DNA of 9,531 nucleotides from Phycisphaerae bacterium (GTDB lineage Bacteria > Planctomycetota > Phycisphaerae > Sedimentisphaerales > Anaerohalosphaeraceae): NCBI GenBank assembly GCA_021736615.1, contig JAIPFN010000228.1, forward strand, positions 1-9,531, in the 5' to 3' direction. The notes below the pieces were generated by a model. It was not told the DNA's origin. It was given only the letters and a program-made list of their open reading frames with translations, and searched no databases. Of the stretch, positions 1 through 6,143 are shown piece by piece (position 1 is the stretch's first letter; each line of letters begins with the position of its first letter). Both the position numbers and the translations under genes were made by a program.

Positions 1-303
1 GGTCGGGCTAAATGGCTTATTGTTGTTGATACAGAGACGGGTGATTTTCAGGCACATAATAACGAAGTTAATCTAAATGCTTCACAGGGTGCAGGTATCC
101 AGACGGGCAGAAATGTTGTAAATCTTGATGCAGAAGCGGTCATAACCGGAAATGTTGGCCCGAAGGCTTTCAGGACACTTACTGCCGCAAAAATAAAGAT
201 ATTTCTTGCAAAGAAAAAAACCGTCCAGCAAGCAGTCGATTCGTATAATTCAGGTGAACTAAAGGAAGTAGATCAGGCCAATGTTGAAGGACATTGGGTT
301 TAA
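1..303 (+). CDS. NifX/NifB-family (dinitrogenase iron-molybdenum cofactor biosynthesis) protein, 5' truncated
   Basis: This is the last 100 codons of a frame that is open from the left edge to a TAA at 301-303. The fold is the small NifX/NifB C-terminal ('Fe-Mo cluster-binding', MTH1175-like) domain. Diagnostic segments are the KWLIVVD strand, the SQGAGIQTGRNVVNL helix, the AVITGNVGPKAFRTL loop, and a C-terminal tail ending in NVEGHW, which is typical of stand-alone members in archaea and anaerobic bacteria. Such proteins bind or carry metal-sulfur clusters, but most are not part of nitrogenase. The N-terminal part, which would hold the first strand and any ligand Cys/His, is outside the window. 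It is a different subtype from the two ORP-like domains at 7974-8311 and 8348-8728. It ends 24 nt before the next gene and probably shares its transcript. Confidence 0.9.
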   Translation, partial: GRAKWLIVVDTETGDFQAHNNEVNLNASQGAGIQTGRNVVNLDAEAVITGNVGPKAFRTLTAAKIKIFLAKKKTVQQAVDSYNSGELKEVDQANVEGHWV

Positions 304-327
304 TTTTTTGTCTAAAGAGGTGACGTT

Positions 328-1197
328 ATGCGAATTTATTTAGATTGTATGAGTTGTTTTGCTCGTCAAGCTCTTGATGCCGCGAGGCTTGCGACGGATG
401 ATGAACAGATTCATGAAGAGGTAGTGCGTAAAGTTCTACGGATGGCGTCCGAGCTAGATATGAATCAGTCGCCACCGGTAATCGGGCAACAGATACACCG
501 CTTAGTTAGAAATCTAGTGGGCAGTGACGATCCATATTACAAGGTGAAACAGCAATTCAATAGCCTCGCTTTGAAATTATATCCAAGTCTTAGAACGCAA
601 ATTATAAACTCAAGGGATCCTTTCGAGACCGCAATCAGATTCGCCATAGCCGGCAATATAATTGACTTTGGGGCCAAAAGTTATTTGACTGAGTCTGAGG
701 TAAGAATGGCAGTGAATGATTCGCTTAGCAGCTATCTTGACCCTGAACAAGTTAAGTCTTTTAAAAAAGCCGTTAATGAAGCTGAAAAGATACTTTACCT
801 TGCCGATAACGCCGGTGAGATTGTTTTTGACCACCTTCTTATAGAGCAAATGCCAATAGATAAAATTACAGTTGTCGTGAAGGGTTCGCCTGTAATAAAT
901 GATGCAACAATGGATGATGCCAATCTTACAGGCCTGAGCCGCATAGTTGAAGTAATTGACAATGGTTCAGATGGGCCTGGGACCATTCTGGATAACTGTT
1001 CGAGGGACTTTATGCGTCATTTTGAAAAAGCAGACCTGATTATATCCAAGGGACAAGGGAATTATGAAACATTAAGCGGGGTTAACAAAAATATTTTCTT
1101 CCTGCTTAAAGCTAAATGTCCCGTTATCGCTGAAGATATTGGTTGTGAAGTTGGCGAGATGATATTACATAGAAGCCGTCAATTGCAATCTATTTAA
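328..1197 (+). CDS. DUF89 / ARMT1-like domain protein (metal-dependent damage-control phosphatase family)
   Basis: This 289-residue protein is of normal length for the short prokaryotic (AF1104-like) DUF89 branch. The start is supported by GAGGTG 6-7 nt upstream. An N-terminal helical part carries the CMSC motif (Cys7, Cys10) typical of this branch. The Rossmann-like C-terminal part shows family signatures: LADNAGEIVFD (about 158-168), VKGSPVINDATMDD (184-197) and SKGQGNYE (240-247). Their Asp/Asn residues are expected to bind a divalent metal. Family members are metal-dependent phosphatases that remove damaged sugar phosphates or phospho-metabolites; the substrate here cannot be read from sequence. 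The gene lies 24 nt after a NifX-family gene and 19 nt before an AhpD-like gene. This suggests a job in the same operon, perhaps metabolite housekeeping during cofactor synthesis, which is inference. Confidence 0.88.
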   Translation: MRIYLDCMSCFARQALDAARLATDDEQIHEEVVRKVLRMASELDMNQSPPVIGQQIHRLVRNLVGSDDPYYKVKQQFNSLALKLYPSLRTQIINSRDPFETAIRFAIAGNIIDFGAKSYLTESEVRMAVNDSLSSYLDPEQVKSFKKAVNEAEKILYLADNAGEIVFDHLLIEQMPIDKITVVVKGSPVINDATMDDANLTGLSRIVEVIDNGSDGPGTILDNCSRDFMRHFEKADLIISKGQGNYETLSGVNKNIFFLLKAKCPVIAEDIGCEVGEMILHRSRQLQSI

Positions 1198-1216
1198 CTA
1201 AAAAAAGGAAATTAAG

Positions 1217-1558
1217 ATGGACACGAAAGAGTTTCTTGGACAGTTTAATAAAGATGTTCATAAGATGAAGGCAGAAGCTGGTGATATGGTCAGTGCCTTT
1301 ACCGGCTTGTTCGGCAAGACCATGGGTGAAGGTGTCTTAACGGTTAAGCAAAAGGAACTGATCGCATTAGCTATTGCCGTTGCAAAGCAGTGTGAACCTT
1401 GTATTATGCTGCATGTAAAGAAATCTATTGATGCAGGACTTACAAAAGAAGAAATGATCGAAGCTTGTTGTGTAGCGGTAATGATGAGCGGAGGACCGGC
1501 ATACACTCATATTCCAATAGTTATCAAAGCCATAGAACAGTTAACTAATTCAAACTGA
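1217..1558 (+). CDS. Carboxymuconolactone decarboxylase family (AhpD-like) protein
   Basis: This 113-residue all-helical protein of the CMD/AhpD fold has the usual length of the single-domain branch. AAGGAA sits 7 nt before the ATG. The core LTVKQKELIALAIAVAKQCEPCIMLHV holds the CxxCxxxH motif (Cys59, Cys62, His66), the redox-active pair and proton-relay His of AhpD-type disulfide reductases. A second conserved stretch is the AGLTKEEMIEACCVAVMMSGGPA helix region. Members act as alkylhydroperoxidase-like thiol reductases or have unknown roles; true carboxymuconolactone decarboxylase activity is unlikely with the CxxC present. It sits between the DUF89 gene and the glycine-rich gene pair. In an anaerobe this points to peroxide or thiol redox protection of the neighbouring metal-sulfur proteins, which is inference. 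Its stop codon lies inside an imperfect 22-nt dyad (1552-1573). Confidence 0.92.
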   Translation: MDTKEFLGQFNKDVHKMKAEAGDMVSAFTGLFGKTMGEGVLTVKQKELIALAIAVAKQCEPCIMLHVKKSIDAGLTKEEMIEACCVAVMMSGGPAYTHIPIVIKAIEQLTNSN

Positions 1559-1573
1559 CCGGATTGTTAGTTT
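1552..1573. promoter_or_regulatory. Imperfect 22-nt dyad, copy 1 (possible operator)
   Basis: The left arm AAACTGACC (1552-1560) and right arm TGTTAGTTT (1565-1573) are separated by 4 nt. Seven of nine positions are complementary. The left arm is identical to that of the perfect dyad at 2175-2196, with the same 4-nt spacing. It overlaps the stop codon of the AhpD-like gene and lies 22 nt before the first glycine-rich gene. A GACC-N4-GGTC core resembles many TetR-family operators, but no TetR gene is in the window, so the role is inferred. Confidence 0.35.
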
Positions 1574-1595
1574 GGGTATTTAAAGGAGATGAAAA

Positions 1596-1817
1596 ATGCC
1601 AAGAGGTAATGGTACAGGGCCTGCCGGACAAGGATCCGGCAAAGGACGTGGTGCGGGTCAAGGTCAAGGTAAAGGCAGAATGGGTGGACCGTTTGCTGCA
1701 GGACCGGGCGGAAGTTGTATGTGTCCGAAATGCCGAGCAACAGTTGCTCATGTTGCCGGACAGCCTTGTAATACAAGAAACTGTCCTGAATGCGGGACGA
1801 AAATGACAAGAAGTTAA
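1596..1817 (+). CDS. Small glycine-rich protein with C-terminal Cys6 zinc-ribbon-like domain
   Basis: This 73-residue protein has a strong AAAGGAGAT ribosome site just before the ATG. Residues 1-40 are almost only Gly, Pro, Gln, Arg and Lys (start MPRGNGTGPAG) and look disordered and basic. Residues 41-66 carry six cysteines: CMCPKC (41, 43, 46), Cys58, and CPEC (63, 66). They are arranged as a zinc ribbon or rubredoxin-like knuckle pair that could hold Zn or Fe. Small proteins of this design recur beside NifX-family genes in anaerobes, and their function is unknown. The N-terminus and ribosome site resemble those of the next gene, 24 nt downstream, suggesting an old tandem duplication followed by different C-termini. 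A metal-handling or chaperone role for the cluster proteins is possible but unproven. Confidence 0.85.
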   Translation: MPRGNGTGPAGQGSGKGRGAGQGQGKGRMGGPFAAGPGGSCMCPKCRATVAHVAGQPCNTRNCPECGTKMTRS

Positions 1818-1841
1818 CTTTATTTTGAAAGGAGATTTATC

Positions 1842-2168
1842 ATGCCAGGTGGTAATGGAACAGGTCCGGCAGGTGCCGGACCAATGACAGGTAGAGGTAT
1901 GGGTATTTGTGCAGGATTCAAATTGCCGGGTTATGCTAATAACGGTAGTGGTCGAGGTTTGGGTATGGGCCGAGGTGGTCGAATGGGGCGTGGTCGCGGT
2001 TTTGGGCAAGGCTTTGGCTGGGCTGGTGCCGCAAATTCAAATCCGGCACCCCAAAATCTAAATGCCGATCAGGAACTTGAATCGCTTAAGACACAGGCCA
2101 ATTATATTGAAAACTCTCTTAAGGAAATAAACCAGCGGATAGACGAACTGCAGACAGGGAATACGTAA
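1842..2168 (+). CDS. DUF5320 domain-containing glycine-rich protein
   Basis: This 108-residue protein is preceded by GAAAGGAGAT and begins with the DUF5320 signature (MPGGNGTGPAGAGPMTGRG, then a single Cys23 in GICAGF). Residues 27-65 are a Gly/Arg-rich low-complexity stretch (GRGLGMGRGGRMGRGRG). The last 35 residues (about 74-105) are charged heptad-like sequence ending in LKEINQRIDELQ, predicted as a short coiled coil for oligomerisation. DUF5320 genes commonly sit next to NifX/NifB-family and MinD-ferredoxin genes in anaerobic bacteria and archaea; no biochemical role is established to my knowledge. The Gly-rich region makes the complementary strand Thr/Ser-rich and open, so an antisense frame there is a by-product. 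The gene ends 6 nt before a perfect dyad (2175-2196). Confidence 0.88.
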   Translation: MPGGNGTGPAGAGPMTGRGMGICAGFKLPGYANNGSGRGLGMGRGGRMGRGRGFGQGFGWAGAANSNPAPQNLNADQELESLKTQANYIENSLKEINQRIDELQTGNT

Positions 2169-2174
2169 AAATTG

Positions 2175-2196
2175 AAACTGACCGCTTGGTCAGTTT
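2175..2196. promoter_or_regulatory. Perfect 22-nt dyad, copy 2 (possible operator or weak hairpin)
   Basis: AAACTGACC (2175-2183), a 4-nt spacer GCTT, and the exact complement GGTCAGTTT (2188-2196) form a perfect 9-bp dyad just after the DUF5320 stop. It is followed by GAGTAAATAAATT, not a T-run, so a canonical rho-independent terminator is unlikely. The 9-nt left arm and spacing match the dyad at 1552-1573. The symmetrical GACC/GGTC core suits a TetR-like dimer site, which is inference. It may also form a mild transcript-end or pausing hairpin. Confidence 0.5.
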
Positions 2197-2294
2197 GAGT
2201 AAATAAATTCCCGTTGGCAATCGGAATTAAAGCGAATACCGTTAGTAAAATCTGAAGAGATTCAGTACGGATCATATTGAGACGAAATTTTTTC

Positions 2295-2323
2295 TGATTG
2301 AAAGACAGAGGGTTTTTCAATCA
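2295..2323. repeat. Inverted repeat upstream of the DUF3795 gene
   Basis: TGATTGAAA (2295-2303) and TTTCAATCA (2315-2323) are perfect 9-bp arms separated by 11 nt, ending 41 nt before the ATG at 2365. The arms are AT-rich and the 3' flank is AAAAG, so it is not a terminator on this strand. It could be a regulator site or a leader hairpin. The 196-nt gap 2169-2364 that holds it also has a short AATTCC/GGAATT dyad (2206-2228). I saw no convincing promoter in that gap. Confidence 0.4.
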
Positions 2324-2364
2324 AAAGCAGCAACACAAAATAATGCGATTTTAAGGAGCTTAGA

Positions 2365-2748
2365 ATGAAAGAGTCAAGGCGTAATTTCATAGGTAAAAGT
2401 ACTGCCGCCGCTATTGCTGTAGGTGGGCTGGGAATGCTTTCATCGTGTAAGGAAAAACCAGGCAATACCAGAGGCAATAATAAACCGGAAGTTGTGGTAG
2501 GGGCATGTGGTATAAGTTGCAGTGTCTGTCCTTTGATGAAGGCAGGGAAATGTAAAGGTTGCGGTCCTGCTAATGCTGTATCTGCAGAAATGGTTTCTAT
2601 GAAAAATTGTCCGGTACTTAATTGCGCAAGTATGAAGAAGATAGAATACTGCGGAACTGACTGTCCGAAATTTGCAGAATGCGGAAAGCTTGTTGGTCAT
2701 CCTTATCATGAGGATTTTATGGGAAAGATCAAAACTAAGCTAAGCTAG
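2365..2748 (+). CDS. DUF3795 domain protein with Tat signal and lipobox
   Basis: This 127-residue protein has a strong AAGGAG site upstream. Its N-terminus is a twin-arginine signal: SRRNFIGK (4-11), a hydrophobic stretch (13-24), then LSSC with Cys28 as a likely lipobox cysteine. The mature part is a DUF3795 domain with ten cysteines (48, 52, 55, 63, 66, 82, 87, 96, 100, 106) in patterns such as CGISCSVCP, CKGC and CGTDCP. These are plausible Fe-S or zinc ligands. DUF3795 proteins are usually small and mostly cytosolic. Tat export fits a protein folded around its metal before transport, so this one probably acts on the outer face of the inner membrane or in the periplasm. It lies in the same direction as the ORP-type genes but after a 196-nt gap, so it may have its own promoter. 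Confidence 0.88.
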   Translation: MKESRRNFIGKSTAAAIAVGGLGMLSSCKEKPGNTRGNNKPEVVVGACGISCSVCPLMKAGKCKGCGPANAVSAEMVSMKNCPVLNCASMKKIEYCGTDCPKFAECGKLVGHPYHEDFMGKIKTKLS

Positions 2749-2838
2749 AAATCAGCTATATACCAGTTAAATATACTTGGTTACTAGCTTTGCCCGACCA
2801 TCGTACAATCTACGTCTCGGGTACTGCAATCGAGAAAT

Positions 2839-3021
2839 ATGAGTTATGCTGATACGGTTCGCGACATTTTATATTTTAAAGATATAACAGGTGCGCCACT
2901 ACTGGCCAAATACTGCAAAGAAAATAATCTTCCAGAATTGCCATTTGCGTTTTCGCACACCGATGTCTGTAGAGATTATCTGCTTTTTGAGATAGAACTT
3001 GATGCTGTTACAGTATCATAG
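2839..3021 (+). CDS. Unrecognised small ORF, possibly a gene remnant
   Basis: This 60-codon frame runs from ATG to TAG, with no clear ribosome site before the ATG (GAGAAAT only). The protein is acidic and looks like a folded piece, with segments such as PLLAKYCKENNLPELPFAF and a conserved-looking CRDYLLFEIELDA near the end. It has no signal peptide, membrane span or CxxC. The same frame is open upstream only to a stop at 2785-2787, so nothing larger survives. I do not recognise the family. The weak start and the look of a protein C-terminus suggest a remnant of a longer, broken gene, though a real small protein is not excluded. If it is not real, the 292 nt between 2749 and 3040 hold no other gene I can see. 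Confidence 0.35.
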   Translation: MSYADTVRDILYFKDITGAPLLAKYCKENNLPELPFAFSHTDVCRDYLLFEIELDAVTVS

Positions 3022-3029
3022 CTTTTTTT

Positions 3030-3033
3030 GGAG
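3030..3033 (+). promoter_or_regulatory. Ribosome binding site that fixes the cytochrome start
   Basis: GGAG lies 7 nt before the ATG at 3041 and decides that start over the in-frame ATG at 2999. The upstream start would put 14 residues in front of an otherwise normal signal peptide, and it would overlap the preceding small frame. Confidence 0.75.
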
Positions 3034-3040
3034 ATTTGTA

Positions 3041-4906
3041 ATGTTTAATAAGTTCACAGCAGTAATAGTGCTAGTTGGAGTATTTTTGTCGGCAGCTCTT
3101 TATGCAGGCGAAGGGAAGGTTAAGTATCTTTCTCCTTTATACATTGCTCCTTCAACTGACGGTAGTATACTTTATATCGCCCAGTCGACCGCTAACCGGA
3201 TTGATTTTTATGAAGTTGATACTGAAAAGGTGATAAATTCTATTGATCTTTCAGGTAATGTGAGCGGTTTGATCATATCGCCAGATGGCAATACTCTCTA
3301 TGCCACCTCTGGGCAGTACGATGGTAAACTATTTACCATTGACATAAAAAGCGCGGCTATAATGAATACGATCAGCGTAGGTCACAGCCCGATATCCCCG
3401 GTTGTAAGCACCGATGGTAAAATCATCTATATCTGCAAACGTTTTAACGACAGTGTAATTTCCATCGATCTTTCAACCATTAAGATCACTTCCGAAATTC
3501 GTCTAATTCGAGAACCAGTTGCCGCTGCTATTACACCCGACGGCAAAAAACTTTTCGTAGCTAATTTACTTCCAGCTGGCCGTGTTGATGGTGATTTCGC
3601 CGCAGCTGCCGTAAGCATCATTGATATCAAGACAAATACAAATATCGAAACTGTAACCTTACCCAATGGTTCAATTGATCTTCGGGGCATTACAGTTTCT
3701 CCCGATGGTAAGTACGTTTATGTCACACATGTTCTTTCCCGTTATCAGTTACCGACAACCCAGCTTGAACGTGGTTGGATGAATACTAACGCTATGACGG
3801 TCATTGATGTCGCTAAAAACAAGATATTGACAACCGTTCTTCTGGATGATGTTGATATGGGTGGGGCTAATCCATGGGGAATTAAATGTAGCCCCGATGG
3901 GAAATTTCTTTGCATTGCACACTCCGGAACGCACGAATTAAGCATCGTAGACTGCCTCGGAATGCACAAGAAATTAGACAAGGTCTCAAGGGGGGAAAAA
4001 GTTTCAGATGTTTCTTCCGCTCTGGAAGATGTTCCAAATGACTTGTCATTTCTAGTAGGTCTTCGTCGCCGTATTACGCTTGTCGGCAATGGGCCGAGAA
4101 ATCTTACGATCATAGGTACCAAGGCTTATGTAGCGGAATACTTCACCGATTCTTTAGGCATCATTGACATTAACCCCGAAGTTCATGCTGCATCAAAATC
4201 TATAAAACTCGGGCCCGACCAACCCATGACAGATGCTCGCAAAGGCGAGATGTTTTTCAATGACGCCACACTATGTTTTCAGAAGTGGCAAAGCTGTGCG
4301 ACCTGTCATCCTGGTGACGCTCGCCCGGATGCTTTAAACTGGGACCTGCTTAACGATGGCATGGGCAATCCCAAAAACACAAAAAGTCTGCTTTTGTCTC
4401 ATAGAACACCTCCATCTATGGTTTCAGGTATTCGCGCAACTGCCGAAGTTGGTGTTCGAGCGGGTATAAGATTCATACAGTTCGCCGTTCGTCCCGAAGA
4501 AGATGCCGCAGTGATTGACGAATACCTTAAATCATTAAAACCTATTCCAAGTCCAAGATTGGCCAGGTCGAGAATTGATCCCCGTCAATTTGAACTGAAT
4601 GAAAATGCAAAATTAGGAAAGAAAATCTTTGAAAAAGCTAATTGTTCAATGTGCCACAGTGGTAAGTTATTTACAGATCTCCAAAAATATAATGTTGGTA
4701 CCGGTAAGGATCGCCAGAAGAATATGGAATTTGATACTCCAACCTTGATAGAGATATGGCGTACTAGTCCATACCTTCACGATGGCAGAGCAGCGACAAT
4801 TAAAAGTGTCCTTACAGAATTTAATATTAACAATATGCATGGTTCTACATCTGATCTTACAGAAAAACAGATCGAACAATTGGCAGAGTACGTCCTTTCT
4901 TTGTGA
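3041..4906 (+). CDS. Secreted YVTN beta-propeller / di-heme cytochrome c peroxidase (MauG-like) protein
   Basis: This is a 621-residue protein. Residues 1-22 form a Sec signal peptide (MFNKF, a hydrophobic core, then AGEG). Residues about 25-395 are YVTN/YncE-type propeller repeats with recurring SPDG(K/N)..Y motifs and short Gly/Asp turns. The C-terminal part is a bacterial di-heme cytochrome c peroxidase/MauG-type module with two CxxCH heme sites, CATCH (419-423) and CSMCH (535-539). It also has the conserved PYLHDG loop (577-582). The family passes electrons to H2O2 or oxidises protein or small substrates in the periplasm; this one's substrate is unknown, and propeller fusions of this sort are often scaffolds or electron-transfer partners. 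A signal peptide and two c-hemes place it outside the inner membrane. It is a surprising neighbour of cytosolic metal-cluster genes. Spacing to the next gene is 142 nt, so co-transcription is uncertain. Confidence 0.9.
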   Translation: MFNKFTAVIVLVGVFLSAALYAGEGKVKYLSPLYIAPSTDGSILYIAQSTANRIDFYEVDTEKVINSIDLSGNVSGLIISPDGNTLYATSGQYDGKLFTIDIKSAAIMNTISVGHSPISPVVSTDGKIIYICKRFNDSVISIDLSTIKITSEIRLIREPVAAAITPDGKKLFVANLLPAGRVDGDFAAAAVSIIDIKTNTNIETVTLPNGSIDLRGITVSPDGKYVYVTHVLSRYQLPTTQLERGWMNTNAMTVIDVAKNKILTTVLLDDVDMGGANPWGIKCSPDGKFLCIAHSGTHELSIVDCLGMHKKLDKVSRGEKVSDVSSALEDVPNDLSFLVGLRRRITLVGNGPRNLTIIGTKAYVAEYFTDSLGIIDINPEVHAASKSIKLGPDQPMTDARKGEMFFNDATLCFQKWQSCATCHPGDARPDALNWDLLNDGMGNPKNTKSLLLSHRTPPSMVSGIRATAEVGVRAGIRFIQFAVRPEEDAAVIDEYLKSLKPIPSPRLARSRIDPRQFELNENAKLGKKIFEKANCSMCHSGKLFTDLQKYNVGTGKDRQKNMEFDTPTLIEIWRTSPYLHDGRAATIKSVLTEFNINNMHGSTSDLTEKQIEQLAEYVLSL

Positions 4907-5048
4907 TATTTTTGCAAAAAGATTTCAACCTGTATGAAAGAATTTATAGAAAGGGAATAGAAGTGAATTCAGCTCACAATTCTGTTGAGATGGATACTAC
5001 CTGTATATTTAGAAATAATTCAATATAGCTTAATAGCGGAGATGAAAT

Positions 5049-5276
5049 ATGGACTCGGTACTTGAAGCCAAAGATGTGGCTATAGGATTTCATCCTGATG
5101 GATATAGGATAGATAAAACGGCAACACCTATGAATCGATATACGAAATGGCAAATTATATCCGGAAGAGGTTGGTGTGAATCGAAACCGGTTTGTTTCGA
5201 TTCCCTTCCTCAACAGGGTTGGATTGCGAAAGATAAATTTGACTGGGACAGGACTATTGGAGTAGATTTAATATGA
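5049..5276 (+). CDS. Unrecognised 75-residue protein translationally coupled to the first MinD-ferredoxin gene
   Basis: GGAG precedes the ATG by 7-8 nt. The TGA stop (5274-5276) overlaps the next ATG (5273) as ATGA, a strong sign of translational coupling, so I think the gene is real. The product is small, polar and aromatic-rich ([22 protein letters not shown]), with two cysteines (WCESKPVCF) and no signal peptide or membrane span. I do not recognise a family. A role as a partner or regulator of the downstream ATPase is a guess from coupling. Its codons for [10 protein letters not shown] also encode a perfect hairpin (5178-5203). It is the first gene of the ORP-type block after a 142-nt gap, and I found no convincing sigma-54 or sigma-70 promoter in that gap. 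Confidence 0.6.
   Translation: MDSVLEAKDVAIGFHPDGYRIDKTATPMNRYTKWQIISGRGWCESKPVCFDSLPQQGWIAKDKFDWDRTIGVDLI
5178..5203. repeat. Perfect 10-bp inverted repeat with 6-nt loop inside the 75-codon gene
   Basis: GAATCGAAAC (5178-5187), loop CGGTTT, and GTTTCGATTC (5194-5203) form a perfect stem. An outer pair GGAAG (5163-5167) and CTTCC (5205-5209) could extend it. The inner AAACCGGTTT (5184-5193) is itself a palindrome. There is no T-run after it, so it is not a terminator. It may be an RNA structure that tunes expression of the coupled ATPase gene, a protein binding site, or chance within coding sequence. Confidence 0.55.
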
Positions 5277-6121
5277 AAATAGCAATAGCAAGCGGCAAAG
5301 GCGGTACGGGCAAGACTACTGTTGCAACCAATCTTGCCTGTTCGATTGCCAGTACTGGTCAAAGAGTGCAATACCTTGATTGCGATGTCGAGGAGCCTAA
5401 TGGGAAGATTTTTCTTAAACCCAATATTACGGAAATCAAAAGCATAACTATTGATGTGCCCGAAGTTGACAGCGATTTATGTAATGGTTGCGGCAAATGC
5501 GGTGATATTTGCCAGTACAGTGCCATTATTTCAATGAAAGAAATTGTAATGACCTTTGATCAGCTGTGTCATTCGTGCGGCGGATGCTCGCTGGTTTGTC
5601 CTACGGGTGCGATCACAGAAAAGCCCAGGGAAATAGGCTTTGCTGATATTGGTATTGCAAACAATGTGGAATTTGTTCAGGGTAGGCTTAAGATCGGCGA
5701 TATTCATACTCCACCGTTGATAAAGAAAATTAAGGACTATGCTATTGATCATGGTGTTGTAATTATCGATGCACCTCCCGGGACATCGTGTCCGGTTATT
5801 GAGGCGGTTAAGGATGCAGATTTTGTTTTGCTGGTAACTGAGCCTACACCGTTTGGTTTGAATGATCTGAAACTGGCCGTAGCTATGGTAAAAAAACTAA
5901 AGATTCCATTTGCTGTGGTAATTAATCGCAGTGAACCGGATGAGCAAATGGTGAATCGATACTGTGAAGATGAAAACATAGATATTATTTTTGAAGTATC
6001 AGATGATCGACGGATCGCTGAGGCTTATTCGGTTGGTAAGATGATTATTGATGTCCTGCCGGAATACAAGAAGGATTTCGCTAACTTATATAAAGATATT
6101 TCCAGAATAGTTACTGACTGA
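5273..6121 (+). CDS. MinD/ParA-type P-loop ATPase with inserted 2x[4Fe-4S] ferredoxin domain (ORP-locus ATPase 1)
   Basis: This 282-residue cytosolic protein has a deviant Walker [10 protein letters not shown] (8-16), with the signature Lys9 of the MinD/SIMIBI class. The A' motif is LDCDVEEPN (35-43) and Walker B is [14 protein letters not shown] (162-175). Between them is a ferredoxin insert with two 4Fe-4S motifs: Cys70/73/76/80 and Cys99/102/105/109 followed by PTGAI. This architecture matches the paired ATPases of the Desulfovibrio orange-protein locus (DVU2103/DVU2104 type), shown there to belong to the ORP protein complex. Such ATPases likely couple ATP hydrolysis and redox state to cluster transfer or complex assembly. 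ATGA overlap with the preceding small gene indicates coupled translation; GGAG is also present 10 nt upstream. It is not the MinD of cell division or a plasmid ParA, because those lack the ferredoxin insert. The second paralog follows after 22 nt. Confidence 0.95.
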   Translation: MKIAIASGKGGTGKTTVATNLACSIASTGQRVQYLDCDVEEPNGKIFLKPNITEIKSITIDVPEVDSDLCNGCGKCGDICQYSAIISMKEIVMTFDQLCHSCGGCSLVCPTGAITEKPREIGFADIGIANNVEFVQGRLKIGDIHTPPLIKKIKDYAIDHGVVIIDAPPGTSCPVIEAVKDADFVLLVTEPTPFGLNDLKLAVAMVKKLKIPFAVVINRSEPDEQMVNRYCEDENIDIIFEVSDDRRIAEAYSVGKMIIDVLPEYKKDFANLYKDISRIVTD

Positions 6122-6143
6122 GAAAAACAAAGGAAAAAATTTA

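Noticed and set aside
1..303. Evidence for nitrogen fixation from NifX-family domains
   Set aside because: Stand-alone NifX/NifB-like and ORP domains are widespread in non-fixing anaerobes, and no nifHDK is present.
1564..1806. A second + strand open frame overlapping the Cys6 protein gene
   Set aside because: The 1596 frame has a strong ribosome site and a family-like protein; the other frame lacks both.
1545..2009. Long open frame on the - strand, Ser/Thr-rich
   Set aside because: It is the reverse of the Gly/Pro-rich codons of two convincing + strand genes, has a biased composition, and shows no family features.
3745..4122. - strand open frame of 125 codons within the cytochrome gene
   Set aside because: It lies inside a clear beta-propeller coding region and has no recognisable features.
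4909..4920. TTTTTGCAAAAA palindrome just after the cytochrome stop, as a terminator
   Set aside because: It has no loop or trailing T-run after a GC-rich stem, so it is not a convincing terminator.
4963..5028. 21-codon GTG frame with an AAGGGA site in the gap before the 75-codon gene
   Set aside because: Too short and low-complexity to support; kept only as a possible leader peptide.
4907..5048. Sigma-54 promoter before the ORP-type block, by analogy with Desulfovibrio
   Set aside because: I searched by eye for a TGGCAC-N5-TTGCA pattern and found no acceptable match.
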